This document shows, in pieces, positions 16,804 through 24,634 of a stretch of 45,540 nucleotides of DNA; position 1 is the stretch's first letter; the number at the start of each line of letters is the position of its first letter. The DNA comes from an uncultured Bacilli bacterium (GTDB taxonomy: Bacteria > Bacillota_I > Bacilli_A > RF39 > UBA660). The DNA lies in contig CANRPL010000003.1 of NCBI GenBank assembly GCA_947632495.1, positions 1 to 45,540 on the forward strand, read 5' to 3'. A program made the position numbers and the translations under genes. The notes beneath the pieces were generated by a model. That model searched no databases, was not told where the DNA came from, and was given only the letters and a program-made list of their open reading frames with translations.

Positions 16804-17528
16804 GATATCACTCCTTTAATATAATTACTTAAAAAGGTATATAATTCCGATAAATCTTGATGAGTATTAACTTCTAATAAATTTATCTTATTTTCAATTA
16901 TTTTTTCCTTTAAAACAAATTCAAATGTGTACTTAAAATTAATATCAAAAATAAAACCTAGCATTAGAAGAATCATATCACAAGAGTTATGAGCATCTTT
17001 TTTATCACAAGTTTCTTTATGCATTAAATTATCAAATAGTACTTGAGAAATTATAGGATGATCTTCTTTAATAACTAATCCCTGTTCTTTTAAAATATCC
17101 ATCTTATCAGCATCACGAACAATTCTAGCCACTAAAAGTTCTTCTTCACTACCATTTGGTACCTCTTTAGCGCCATGATATCTTACAGCAAATAAAATAA
17201 TATTTTGTTCATCTTCTTGATCAGTAAGTTTATTAATCATACCCTCTTTTAAAATATCGTAGCCTAATTTAGCATGATCAAGAGACTTTAAATCATCAAA
17301 CGTATGATAATCCTGCATCTGTTTAAAGCGACCTAAATCATGAAATAAGGCACATAAGTAAACAAGATGGCACATTCTTTCATCAAGTTCTAAAGAACGC
17401 GCTATCGCTTTAGCATAAGCAACCACTCGGTATGAATGATGAAACTTGCCCATAATAGGTTTTTGTTTAAGATCAAATTGTTTAACATAATCATTAAATA
17501 AATTACGTGCTTCTTCCAATGAAATCAT
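16797..17528 (-). CDS. HD-domain phosphohydrolase, 243 aa
   Basis: HD superfamily metal-dependent phosphohydrolase, substrate unknown. The metal ligands are visible: HHSYRVVAYA (first His), CALFHDLGRF (the HD pair), an RYHG motif, and ARIVRDADKMDIL (last Asp). Such proteins often act on nucleotides or (p)ppGpp-like molecules, but nothing here decides that. It is the first gene after the T-box leader and overlaps valS by 7 bp, so it is co-regulated with Val-tRNA charging. The start follows GGAGG by 4 nt. Confidence 0.85.
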   Translation of the reverse strand: MISLEEARNLFNDYVKQFDLKQKPIMGKFHHSYRVVAYAKAIARSLELDERMCHLVYLCALFHDLGRFKQMQDYHTFDDLKSLDHAKLGYDILKEGMINKLTDQEDEQNIILFAVRYHGAKEVPNGSEEELLVARIVRDADKMDILKEQGLVIKEDHPIISQVLFDNLMHKETCDKKDAHNSCDMILLMLGFIFDINFKYTFEFVLKEKIIENKINLLEVNTHQDLSELYTFLSNYIKGVISC

Positions 17529-17539
17529 ATATCCTCCAT

Positions 17540-17777
17540 AAAAAAACGGTCCATCCTAAAAAGGACGAAGACCGTGGTACCACCTTTATTCGTAAACATT
17601 GTTTACCTCTAAACGATAACGTCGTTAACGATATATTTTACTATTAGTTCTAATATATAGCTCCCAAGCTACCTTCAATTAATCTTCATTAAGAAAGGCT
17701 TTCACCCAATGACCTTTCATCGCTAATAACTACTAATTAATTTACTCCTCTTGTTCTTCGCCTTTGTAATACTTACA
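17540..17777 (-). ncRNA. T-box riboswitch (tRNA-Val-responsive leader) of the HD-valS operon
   Basis: The conserved T-box AGGTGGTACCACGG lies at 17572-17585 on the minus strand and holds the antiterminator bulge that pairs with the tRNA NCCA end. It is followed by a terminator, ACGGTC / GACCGT with an inner GTCC/GGAT pairing, and a seven-T run (17540-17546). Upstream there is a long structured region with an AGAACAAGAG element and, near the end of stem I, GAAGGTAGCTTGGGAGC, where GTA is the likely specifier codon (valine). The leader fills the 347-bp gap between the HD gene and rnfC, together with the two divergent promoters. Uncharged tRNA-Val would promote read-through into valS. Confidence 0.9.
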
Positions 17778-17783
17778 TCAATA

Positions 17784-17789
17784 ATTATA
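17784..17789 (-). promoter_or_regulatory. -10 element of the T-box transcript
   Basis: Extended -10 TGTTATAAT on the minus strand, about 6 nt before the proposed leader start. A weak TTTTCA lies 17 nt upstream. Confidence 0.55.
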
Positions 17790-17846
17790 ACATATGTTCT
17801 TTTGTTTGAAAAGATAAAACATCTTTTTTTTTAAATTAAAAGAAGG

Positions 17847-17852
17847 TATAAT
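17847..17852 (+). promoter_or_regulatory. -10 element of rnfC-rnfD
   Basis: TATAAT on the plus strand, 23 nt before the rnfC ATG; the -35 region is a T-run without a clear consensus. AGATGG at about 17863-17868 is the likely ribosome binding site. Confidence 0.45.
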
Positions 17853-17875
17853 TAAAATAGAAAGATGGCGTAAAA

Positions 17876-19132
17876 ATGGAAATAGAAGGTATGCATAAAA
17901 AACATAAATTAGCTTGTGATCAATATGAAGAAATAAAAAAGCCCAAAGAGATTTACCTACCTCTTATTATCGGTAATGATACTGATCTAGTAGTCCTAGT
18001 TAAAGTTGGTGATCACGTCTATAAAGAGACGATGGTAGCCTATAACAAAGGTAAATTTAAATCTTATCTACATTCAAGTATTAGTGGAACGATTAAAGCT
18101 ATAGAAGATAAAACATACTCTAATGGTCAAAAAGTTAAATGTTTAATAATTGAAAATGACTATAAAGAACAAGTCCAAAAAAGAACTGGCGTTAAAGAGG
18201 AAATCAATAACTATAGTAAAGAAGAATTTATTGAAATAATCAAAAATGCTGGCATTGTTGGATTAAGTGGTAATGGATTTCCTACATATGTTAAATATGA
18301 TACGGATAAAAAGATTAAAACCTTAATTGTCAATGCGATAGAATGTGAGCCTTACTTAACAGCTGATTATACCATTTTAAAAAATAAATATCGCGAAATA
18401 TTAGAAGCTATCGACGCGATATTAGATATTAATAAAATTGATGAATGTCTGATCTGTATATCTAAAAGGAATCGAAAACTTATCAAACTATTAAATCAAT
18501 ATACAGGAACTTATTTAAGAATCAAAATTGTTAGCATTAAAAATGCTTATCCGATGGGATGGGAAAAAGGATTAATCAAAGAGGCAACTGGGCTAACTTA
18601 TGATGGCCTTCCTAGTGAATGCGGTATTATAGTCAACAATGTATCAACAATATACGCGATCTATAAAGCCTTAAAAAGTGGTACACCACTATTGGAACGT
18701 ATTATTACAATATCGGGAGAATTAGCCCCTAAACACACTAATGTTTTAGCGAAAATTGGTACCCCTATCAAAGACATAATTGGGGAAGTAGACTCAAATA
18801 ATGTTTTAATTATCGCTGGTGGTCCAATGATGGGTCATGCATTAGTTGATTTTGATACTATGGTAACCAAACAGGCTAATGGATTACTACTTATAAAAAA
18901 AGAAGATAGGCAAGAAACAGCTTGTATTCACTGTGGTAAATGTCTTAAATATTGTCCATGTCATCTAGCACCCATTCTCGTAAAAGGAAAAAATAAAGAC
19001 GAATTAAAAAAATTAAATGTTGATAAATGTATGGATTGTGGTCTATGCTCCTATGTCTGTCCTGCACGTATTCCTTTAAAAGACTACATGGATGAAGCTA
19101 AAAAAAGCATCAAGGAGGTATCACATGAATAA
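17876..19132 (+). CDS. rnfC: Rnf electron-transport complex subunit RnfC
   Basis: Peripheral NADH/FMN and iron-sulfur subunit of the ferredoxin:NAD+ oxidoreductase. Family blocks are intact: IVGLSGNGFPTYVK (nucleotide/flavin site), NAIECEPYLTADY, YPMGWEKGLIKEATG, NNVSTIYAIYKA, GGPMMGHA, and two [4Fe-4S] motifs, CIHCGKCLKYCPC (about 349-361) and CMDCGLCSYVCPA (about 385-397). The 418-aa length is near normal. The ATG at 17876 keeps the N-terminal EGMH that matches the family GGIH. The stop overlaps the rnfD start by 8 bp. Only RnfD follows; rnfG, rnfE, rnfA and rnfB are not in the window. Confidence 0.88.
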   Translation: MEIEGMHKKHKLACDQYEEIKKPKEIYLPLIIGNDTDLVVLVKVGDHVYKETMVAYNKGKFKSYLHSSISGTIKAIEDKTYSNGQKVKCLIIENDYKEQVQKRTGVKEEINNYSKEEFIEIIKNAGIVGLSGNGFPTYVKYDTDKKIKTLIVNAIECEPYLTADYTILKNKYREILEAIDAILDINKIDECLICISKRNRKLIKLLNQYTGTYLRIKIVSIKNAYPMGWEKGLIKEATGLTYDGLPSECGIIVNNVSTIYAIYKALKSGTPLLERIITISGELAPKHTNVLAKIGTPIKDIIGEVDSNNVLIIAGGPMMGHALVDFDTMVTKQANGLLLIKKEDRQETACIHCGKCLKYCPCHLAPILVKGKNKDELKKLNVDKCMDCGLCSYVCPARIPLKDYMDEAKKSIKEVSHE

Positions 19133-19979
19133 CAATGGTCCTTATATTTTTAGTAAACTATCTACTAAAAGAATAAACTTAAATATTCTTTTAGCGCTTC
19201 TACCAATTACTTTTTACTTTATTATTAAAGATATTAACACCCTAATACCATTAGGAACAATCGTAATAACAACCTATCTATCAGGTATATTATTACACTA
19301 TCTATTTCATCATCAGCTAGTAATAGATGACTTAAGTACCATTAATATTGGGTTAATATTAACATTACTTCTACCTACTGATATTCCTTTTTACTTCTTG
19401 ATAATTGGAAGTATAAGCGCTACAGCAGGTAAATTCATCAGTAAAGATTTACTTAATCCACCTTTAATAGGTTTTATTGTTATCATTTTATTAAGCCTAT
19501 TATTTCGTTATAGTATCAACTTTCCAGGATATGATCTTATCAGCATCATTTTAGTTATTGGCGGATTAATATATCTTATTCTAACAAAATCTATTAAATA
19601 TGAAATTGTCATTAGTTATCTTTTGATGATCGTCACTATCTTTATCATTATGACATGGAAAAATAGTTTACCTATTGATAATCTTTTAGAAGAACGTCTT
19701 CTTCTAACTGGTATATTTCTATTAATGCATCATCAAAGTACACCTATAACTCAACATAGTATGATTATCTATGGCCTATTTATCGGTATCGTTACAGCTT
19801 TTATCTATTATCATACTCTACTACCTAGTGGCATTATCATCAGCATTTTAACCGCTAATCTTTTTACCCATATTTTAGATTATTTAATTTTAACTAAAAG
19901 AAGAATATTTATTATCATACCATATAGTATATTATTAATATTATTTGGTATAACTTTACTGACAAACATAAGTATTTAA
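19125..19979 (+). CDS. RnfD/NqrB-like membrane protein lacking the flavin-attachment segment
   Basis: Polytopic membrane protein of about nine to ten helices, 284 aa. The N-terminal half (KRINLNILLALLPITFYFI, DDLSTINIGLILTLLLPTDIP, SISATAGKFISKDLLNPPL) and the C-terminal STPITQHSMIIYG (family TSPVTxKGxxIFG) align with RnfD. Between them about 50 residues are missing: the segment with the FMN-accepting threonine (SGAT/SATP) and the LFxGNxxGxxGETS block. The flavin-binding role of RnfD therefore seems lost. The ATG at 19125 has AAGGAGG 6 nt upstream and overlaps rnfC; an in-frame ATG further upstream is rejected. Confidence 0.75.
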   Translation: MNNNGPYIFSKLSTKRINLNILLALLPITFYFIIKDINTLIPLGTIVITTYLSGILLHYLFHHQLVIDDLSTINIGLILTLLLPTDIPFYFLIIGSISATAGKFISKDLLNPPLIGFIVIILLSLLFRYSINFPGYDLISIILVIGGLIYLILTKSIKYEIVISYLLMIVTIFIIMTWKNSLPIDNLLEERLLLTGIFLLMHHQSTPITQHSMIIYGLFIGIVTAFIYYHTLLPSGIIISILTANLFTHILDYLILTKRRIFIIIPYSILLILFGITLLTNISI

Positions 19980-20000
19980 AGAAGATATTCTTCTTTTTTT
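19978..20000 (+). terminator. rnfC-rnfD terminator
   Basis: AAAGAAGA / TCTTCTTT stem with a TAT loop, then TTTT. It begins within the rnfD stop codon, and the next gene has its own -10-like TTAAAAT. Confidence 0.7.
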
Positions 20001-20036
20001 GATGTGATTATGTTAAAATGATACTAGGTGAATAGT

Positions 20037-20888
20037 ATGGAAGAAAAACGAAGTTTTTGGTGGCTTAAACTTATAATATTTATACTAATTCTTATCATAG
20101 GCGTTGTCGCTTATGCCTTTTACGTTGGACCTACTGGCATTTTTGTCAAAGAAATAAATGTCATTGATAATCGCCTTCCTAGTACATTTTATGGCTATAA
20201 AATAGTTCAATTAAGTGACATTCACTATAAGAGTACAACGGAAAAAAGTGACTTAAAAAAGATCAGTCAGAAAGTAAATCAGAGTAAACCGAATATTATT
20301 ATCATTTCTGGTGACTTATTAGATAAAAAAACAGTTTATAATGATCAAGATAGTCAAGATTTAGCTAACTTCTTAAACGATATTAAAGCACAATATAAAT
20401 ACATTATTTCTGGTGATCATGATCAAAATGAATTATTTACTCAAATTATCAATAAAAGCGATTTTAAATTATTAGACAACACCTATGAAATAATATATCA
20501 TGAAGGATACGATCCTATATTAATTGCTGGTCTTTCATCACGTAGTGATAAAACCGATACTAAAGAAAAGCTAGTAAGTATCAAAGAAGCTATCAGTAGT
20601 AACGCTATCAACTATAATATTCTCGTTCTTCATGAACCAAGTCTAATTGAAGATTTTGATTATCAAAATTATCAACTGATATTAGCTGGTCATACCCATA
20701 ATGGACAAATAAATATACCAGGTATTAAGCAATTATTTATATCTAAAAAAGATGCGGAATACTATGAAACATACTACGATTTAGAAAATACCAAGATGTA
20801 TATATCATCAGGTATTGGTACAACTAATGTTAAAGCTCGTCTATTTAATCGTCCAAGCATCAATTTATATCGACTTTTAAATAAGTAA
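20037..20888 (+). CDS. Membrane-anchored metallophosphoesterase (YkuE/YaeI-like)
   Basis: Calcineurin-like phosphoesterase facing the outside of the membrane; relatives act on UDP-sugars or lipid-linked phosphates. One N-terminal helix (about residues 12-33) is followed by metal-site motifs: LSDIHY, IISGDLLD, ISGDHDQ, LHEPS and LAGHTHNGQ. The third motif is GDHD where the family has GNHD or GNHE, so the metal-bridging Asn is Asp. The ATG at 20037 has AGGTG 7 nt upstream; an in-frame GTG at 20028 overlaps that site. The next gene follows after 8 bp. Confidence 0.85.
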   Translation: MEEKRSFWWLKLIIFILILIIGVVAYAFYVGPTGIFVKEINVIDNRLPSTFYGYKIVQLSDIHYKSTTEKSDLKKISQKVNQSKPNIIIISGDLLDKKTVYNDQDSQDLANFLNDIKAQYKYIISGDHDQNELFTQIINKSDFKLLDNTYEIIYHEGYDPILIAGLSSRSDKTDTKEKLVSIKEAISSNAINYNILVLHEPSLIEDFDYQNYQLILAGHTHNGQINIPGIKQLFISKKDAEYYETYYDLENTKMYISSGIGTTNVKARLFNRPSINLYRLLNK

Positions 20889-20896
20889 GGTGAACT

Positions 20897-21811
20897 ATGG
20901 ATTTTAATAATATTTTTAGTGATACAATTAAAGAATATCTAGGAATTATCAGAGAACAAAAAAAATTATCAACATATAACTATCTAAATTTAGTAGCGCT
21001 TTTACTTACCAAAGCTATCATAACAAGAAAAGATATTATTGAGACAGACGTTAACTATTTTTTAAATCTAATTATCAATAGTCCGCAAAATAAGATTGTT
21101 AATGATAACACCCCTATTTTTAAAGAGGCTGTTAGCTATTCAGTTAAAGCATACTTTGACCAAGAAGGTATCAATGAAAAGAGTTACGAAGTGATAATGA
21201 ACAATTGGTTTAATGGCTATATGTATCATACTTTAAATGCTTGTTATGCTAATTGGATTAATGAGCATGGATTAAAAATAGCTAGTAAGCCTTGGGATAT
21301 GGAAGAAATAAGAGGCATTATGCGCCTATTTGACCATAGTGTCTTTGGCCTATTCAATGGTGAAAATGAAGGTATCTTCTTTGCTCCTAATTTAAGTGTC
21401 TCACCATATTATGGTTTAACATCTCCCACTTTCTTCCGCAAATTTGTAGAAAATGATCGTAAATATTTAAATGTTTTTCTCGATCGCAACTTACCATTAG
21501 CTTACGAAAGCATTGAAGCCCTATGTAAGAAAAATAATTTAAGAAAAGAAGAGTGTGAAACAGTATTGGCTTTTTTTAAGAAAAACTGGCTCGTATTTGC
21601 AAGCGATGAACTACCTAGTATTGTTATTAAGCAAAGACCACATACTACTATTCCAGCATATCCTAATGATAATGTGTTAGAATTTGTTATTAATGAATTC
21701 ATGAGCGATATTCGTAATACCTATTATAAGCAAGATATTCCCCGTGATGAAATAACTATTTTTAGCTATGATAAACTAGGCCTTGTTCAAAGTTATCAAA
21801 AAACCAATTAA
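20897..21811 (+). CDS. Unknown soluble protein, 304 aa
   Basis: I do not recognise a family. There is no signal peptide or transmembrane helix. The protein looks mainly helical, with aromatic-rich stretches (NNWFNGYMYHTLNACYANW) and a central segment GIFFAPNLSVSPYYGL. The start has AGGTGA 5 nt upstream and lies 8 bp after the metallophosphoesterase, so the two are probably cotranscribed. The TAA stop lies in the arm of a 13-bp bidirectional terminator shared with spo0A. Confidence 0.75.
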   Translation: MDFNNIFSDTIKEYLGIIREQKKLSTYNYLNLVALLLTKAIITRKDIIETDVNYFLNLIINSPQNKIVNDNTPIFKEAVSYSVKAYFDQEGINEKSYEVIMNNWFNGYMYHTLNACYANWINEHGLKIASKPWDMEEIRGIMRLFDHSVFGLFNGENEGIFFAPNLSVSPYYGLTSPTFFRKFVENDRKYLNVFLDRNLPLAYESIEALCKKNNLRKEECETVLAFFKKNWLVFASDELPSIVIKQRPHTTIPAYPNDNVLEFVINEFMSDIRNTYYKQDIPRDEITIFSYDKLGLVQSYQKTN

Positions 21812-21830
21812 TATTACTTAATTGGTTTTT
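21799..21830. terminator. Bidirectional terminator between the 304-aa gene and spo0A
   Basis: A perfect 13-bp stem (AAAAACCAATTAA / TTAATTGGTTTTT) with a six-base loop and T-runs on both strands. The stop codons of both convergent genes overlap the arms. Confidence 0.85.
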
Positions 21831-22590
21831 ATATACGATGATAATCTAATCTTAATTTGTCAGCTATTGTAACAATAAATTCACTATTAGTCGGTTTAGC
21901 TTTATCGACATCAACACTATGTCCAAAGATTTCTTCCATTAAATCCCAGCTACCACGATTCCAACTAACTTCAATCGCATGTCTAATAGCTCTTTCTACA
22001 CGTGATACTGTCGTATCGAACTTACTAGCTAATTCAGGATACAACTCTTTTGTAATACCTCCGACAGTTTCAGGTCGGTCATATAAAATATTGATACCTT
22101 CACGAATATATTGATATCCCTTAATATGGGAAGGAATACCTAATTCATGTAATATCTTTGAAATTGAACATTGAATATTATTGTATTCCATATCAATAAT
22201 CTTATTATCATACTCTTTATTAGCAATATCTAAAATTCTCTTTTCTAAATCACTTAATTCAAATGGTTTTAACACATAATAATTAACGCCATATTCAGAA
22301 ACTTCTCTTATTACATCCATCGAATTATAACTAGTCGCTACAATAACTTTCTTATTAATATTCTCTTCTTTCATACACTCTAAAACATATAATCCATCTT
22401 TACCTGGCATAATTAAATCTAAAATAATAACATCAAAATCATCAGCATTATTTCTTATTAACTCCATGCCAGCATTACCATCATTAGCTGTCAAGGTAAT
22501 ATCAATTTCTTTATTTCTTTTAAAATATTCTTTAACCGCTTCAATTAAATTTTCATTGTCATCAATCATTAGGACACGAACGTTTTTCAT
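21829..22590 (-). CDS. spo0A: Stage 0 sporulation response regulator Spo0A
   Basis: Master regulator of entry into sporulation. The receiver domain (1-120) has the acidic pair MIDDNE, the phosphoacceptor in IILDLIMPGKDG and the conserved Lys in YVLKPFE. The C-terminal effector domain has LGIPSHIKGYQYIREGI and the recognition helix SRVERAIRHAIEVSWNRG, typical of Spo0A. The 253-aa length is close to the usual 265. The start has GGAGG 7 nt upstream. The upstream region holds one perfect and several near-match 0A boxes, suggesting autoregulation. With sigK this supports spore formation. Confidence 0.96.
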   Translation of the reverse strand: MKNVRVLMIDDNENLIEAVKEYFKRNKEIDITLTANDGNAGMELIRNNADDFDVIILDLIMPGKDGLYVLECMKEENINKKVIVATSYNSMDVIREVSEYGVNYYVLKPFELSDLEKRILDIANKEYDNKIIDMEYNNIQCSISKILHELGIPSHIKGYQYIREGINILYDRPETVGGITKELYPELASKFDTTVSRVERAIRHAIEVSWNRGSWDLMEEIFGHSVDVDKAKPTNSEFIVTIADKLRLDYHRI

Positions 22591-22618
22591 TAATTTTCCT
22601 CCAATTTTCTATAAACAT

Positions 22619-22667
22619 ATTATATATTACTCGTCACATATATCGATTGTTATCGAAAAATGTCGAA
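22619..22667 (-). promoter_or_regulatory. spo0A promoter region with candidate 0A boxes
   Basis: Minus-strand TATAAT at 22619-22624 with no good -35. A perfect 0A box (TGTCGAA on the plus strand) lies at 22661-22667; near matches are TATCGAA at 22651-22657 (plus strand) and TGACGAG on the minus strand at 22630-22636. The boxes flank the weak -35 position, as expected for a Spo0A~P-dependent promoter. Confidence 0.55.
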
Positions 22668-22672
22668 TAATT

Positions 22673-22697
22673 AAAAAAGGAGCTTATTTTGTAGCTC
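22673..22697 (-). terminator. Terminator of the pgk-tpiA operon
   Basis: GAGCT / AGCTC stem with an eight-base loop and a T-run on the minus strand (22673-22678). The tpiA stop overlaps the last stem base. Confidence 0.65.
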
Positions 22698-23397
22698 TTA
22701 TTATTTTAATAAACTTTTCTGGTACAAGACAAGCTCCACCAACTAAAAAGCCATCAACACTAGAAATAGTACTTAATTGTTCAATATTCTTATCATTTGT
22801 ACTTCCACCATATAAAACCATTGGTTCAACTTGGTAATTATCTTTCACTATATCTTTGATATATGTAACAACATCATCTATCTCTTCATTAGTAGGAACC
22901 TTACCTGTACCTATTGCCCAAATAGGTTCATAGGCAATAATAAGATTTTCATTGGTAAAAGTAACACCATCTAAATCTTCTAATAATTGATGTTTTATTT
23001 TATCCTTGGTCTTAGAAGTTTCACGTTCTTCTAATGTCTCACCAACACATAAAATAACTTTTAATTGATTACTTAAAGCTAGATTAATTTTGGCTCTAAC
23101 GATTGAATCATCTTCATTTAAATACTCACGGCGCTCACTATGACCGATAATCGTATAAGTGACGCCCAATGATTTAGCTTGATGAGCTGATATTTCACCA
23201 GTATAAGCACCATCTTCATATTTAGCAATACTTTGCGTACCAACTGTATAACCAGCTTCAATAAAATATGGTAAGTAAAGATAACTAGGACAAATGACAC
23301 AATCCTTATCATCTACCATATCTTCAATATAAGATTTAACCTCATCTAAAGTTAAATTCATTTTCATATTGCCAACTATTAATTTTTTATTTGCCAT
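22684..23397 (-). CDS. tpiA: Triosephosphate isomerase
   Basis: Interconverts dihydroxyacetone phosphate and glyceraldehyde 3-phosphate in glycolysis. The motifs are GNMKMN (catalytic Lys), IIGHSERR (catalytic His), AYEPIWAIGTGK (catalytic Glu and loop 6), LYGGSTNDKNI and DGFLVGGACL. The 237-aa length is at the short end of the family. The start overlaps the glycosyltransferase stop by 11 bp and has AAGGG upstream. It is the last gene of the pgk - flippase - glycosyltransferase - tpiA operon. Confidence 0.96.
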   Translation of the reverse strand: MANKKLIVGNMKMNLTLDEVKSYIEDMVDDKDCVICPSYLYLPYFIEAGYTVGTQSIAKYEDGAYTGEISAHQAKSLGVTYTIIGHSERREYLNEDDSIVRAKINLALSNQLKVILCVGETLEERETSKTKDKIKHQLLEDLDGVTFTNENLIIAYEPIWAIGTGKVPTNEEIDDVVTYIKDIVKDNYQVEPMVLYGGSTNDKNIEQLSTISSVDGFLVGGACLVPEKFIKIIRATK

Positions 23398-24634
23398 ACA
23401 ATCCCTTCTTTATAACATTTTTCATACGACTAGAAAAAGTCTTTTTAGGTCTTCCTTCATCAGGCATTCCACCTAAAGCTTTATAATAAACATCTAATAC
23501 TTTTTCAGCGTAATACTTTGATGAATGAGCTTCCGCATTAATACGAGCTTGACGAGACATCTTATCATATAATTTATGATCAGTCATCAACTTAATAATA
23601 GCATCTTCATATTCTTTAGGAGTATGAAAAGAAATGCCATTTAAACCATCTAAAACAACATCACGAAAAGCTTCATCATCTAAAGCCACCACCGGTATTG
23701 ATGCAGCCATTGCTTCTAATGGTGTTAAACCTTGTGTCTCGGTATGAGAAGCTGTAGCGAAAACATCACCTAATTGATAATACTTACCGATTATCTCATG
23801 AGGTACTTTACCGGTAAAGATGACATTTTTATCAACCCCACATTTTTGCGCTAAAGCCTTAAAGGTATCCATATCAGGTCCATCACCAATTATCAAAAGC
23901 TTACACTTTTTATTTTTCTTAATAATATTAACTTGACTCTTAATCAAGAAATCAAAACTCTTTTCACTAGCTACTCGTCCAACAGATAAAATTACAAAAT
24001 CATCTTTATTAAGACCATATTTACGTCTCAAACGAGCTGTCTCTTTAGCGTCATTATTTTCAATATAAAAAGGTTCAACTTCAATACCCGTTGGAACGAT
24101 ATGAATATTGCGGTCATACTCATACTTTTCCTTAAACAAATCATAGGTCTTTTTCGTTGGAACAATAAGTTCTGAAACCGTCTTGTCACAGTAGAATTTA
24201 GTTAGATATTCTACTGTTTTTTTACTAGCAGCATCAAAATGACCTTTAGTTATATAATGAACATAATCTTCGTACATTGTATGATATGTATGCACAATAG
24301 GAATATCTAATTGTTTAGCCATGATACGGGCAAAAGTACCAACACCAAATTCCGTATGTGAATGAATAATATCTAAATCCCATTCTTTAATCTTATTGAT
24401 AGCTTTAATGGGATAAATACTAGTCAAACGATAATCATAAATGCCAACAGGAATACCCGGTAGGCGGATAATACCATTTTCTGAATCAAAATCATAATGT
24501 AATGATTCCGGATTTACCGTCACCACAAAAACCTCATGGCCCATTTTAATTAAAGCGTTACGTAAGACTTCAATACTAGTTGAAACACCATTGATATATG
24601 GTGGATAAGTATCTGAAAAAATACCAATGCGCAT
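23387..24634 (-). CDS. GT4-family glycosyltransferase, probably a 1,2-diacylglycerol 3-glucosyltransferase
   Basis: GT-B retaining glycosyltransferase acting at the membrane. The N-terminal FSDTYPPYINGVSTSIEVL and SHTEFGVGTFAR, the central VGRVASEKSFD, and the donor-binding block ETQGLTPLEAMAASIPVVA (EX7E motif) are as in diacylglycerol or phosphatidylinositol glycosyltransferases of Bacillota. A basic C-terminal tail may bind membranes. The ATG at 24634 overlaps the flippase stop as TAATG, with GAGGGTGAG upstream; a longer upstream frame is rejected. The flippase neighbour supports a role in glycolipid or lipoteichoic acid anchor synthesis. Confidence 0.85.
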   Translation of the reverse strand: MRIGIFSDTYPPYINGVSTSIEVLRNALIKMGHEVFVVTVNPESLHYDFDSENGIIRLPGIPVGIYDYRLTSIYPIKAINKIKEWDLDIIHSHTEFGVGTFARIMAKQLDIPIVHTYHTMYEDYVHYITKGHFDAASKKTVEYLTKFYCDKTVSELIVPTKKTYDLFKEKYEYDRNIHIVPTGIEVEPFYIENNDAKETARLRRKYGLNKDDFVILSVGRVASEKSFDFLIKSQVNIIKKNKKCKLLIIGDGPDMDTFKALAQKCGVDKNVIFTGKVPHEIIGKYYQLGDVFATASHTETQGLTPLEAMAASIPVVALDDEAFRDVVLDGLNGISFHTPKEYEDAIIKLMTDHKLYDKMSRQARINAEAHSSKYYAEKVLDVYYKALGGMPDEGRPKKTFSSRMKNVIKKGLYGK

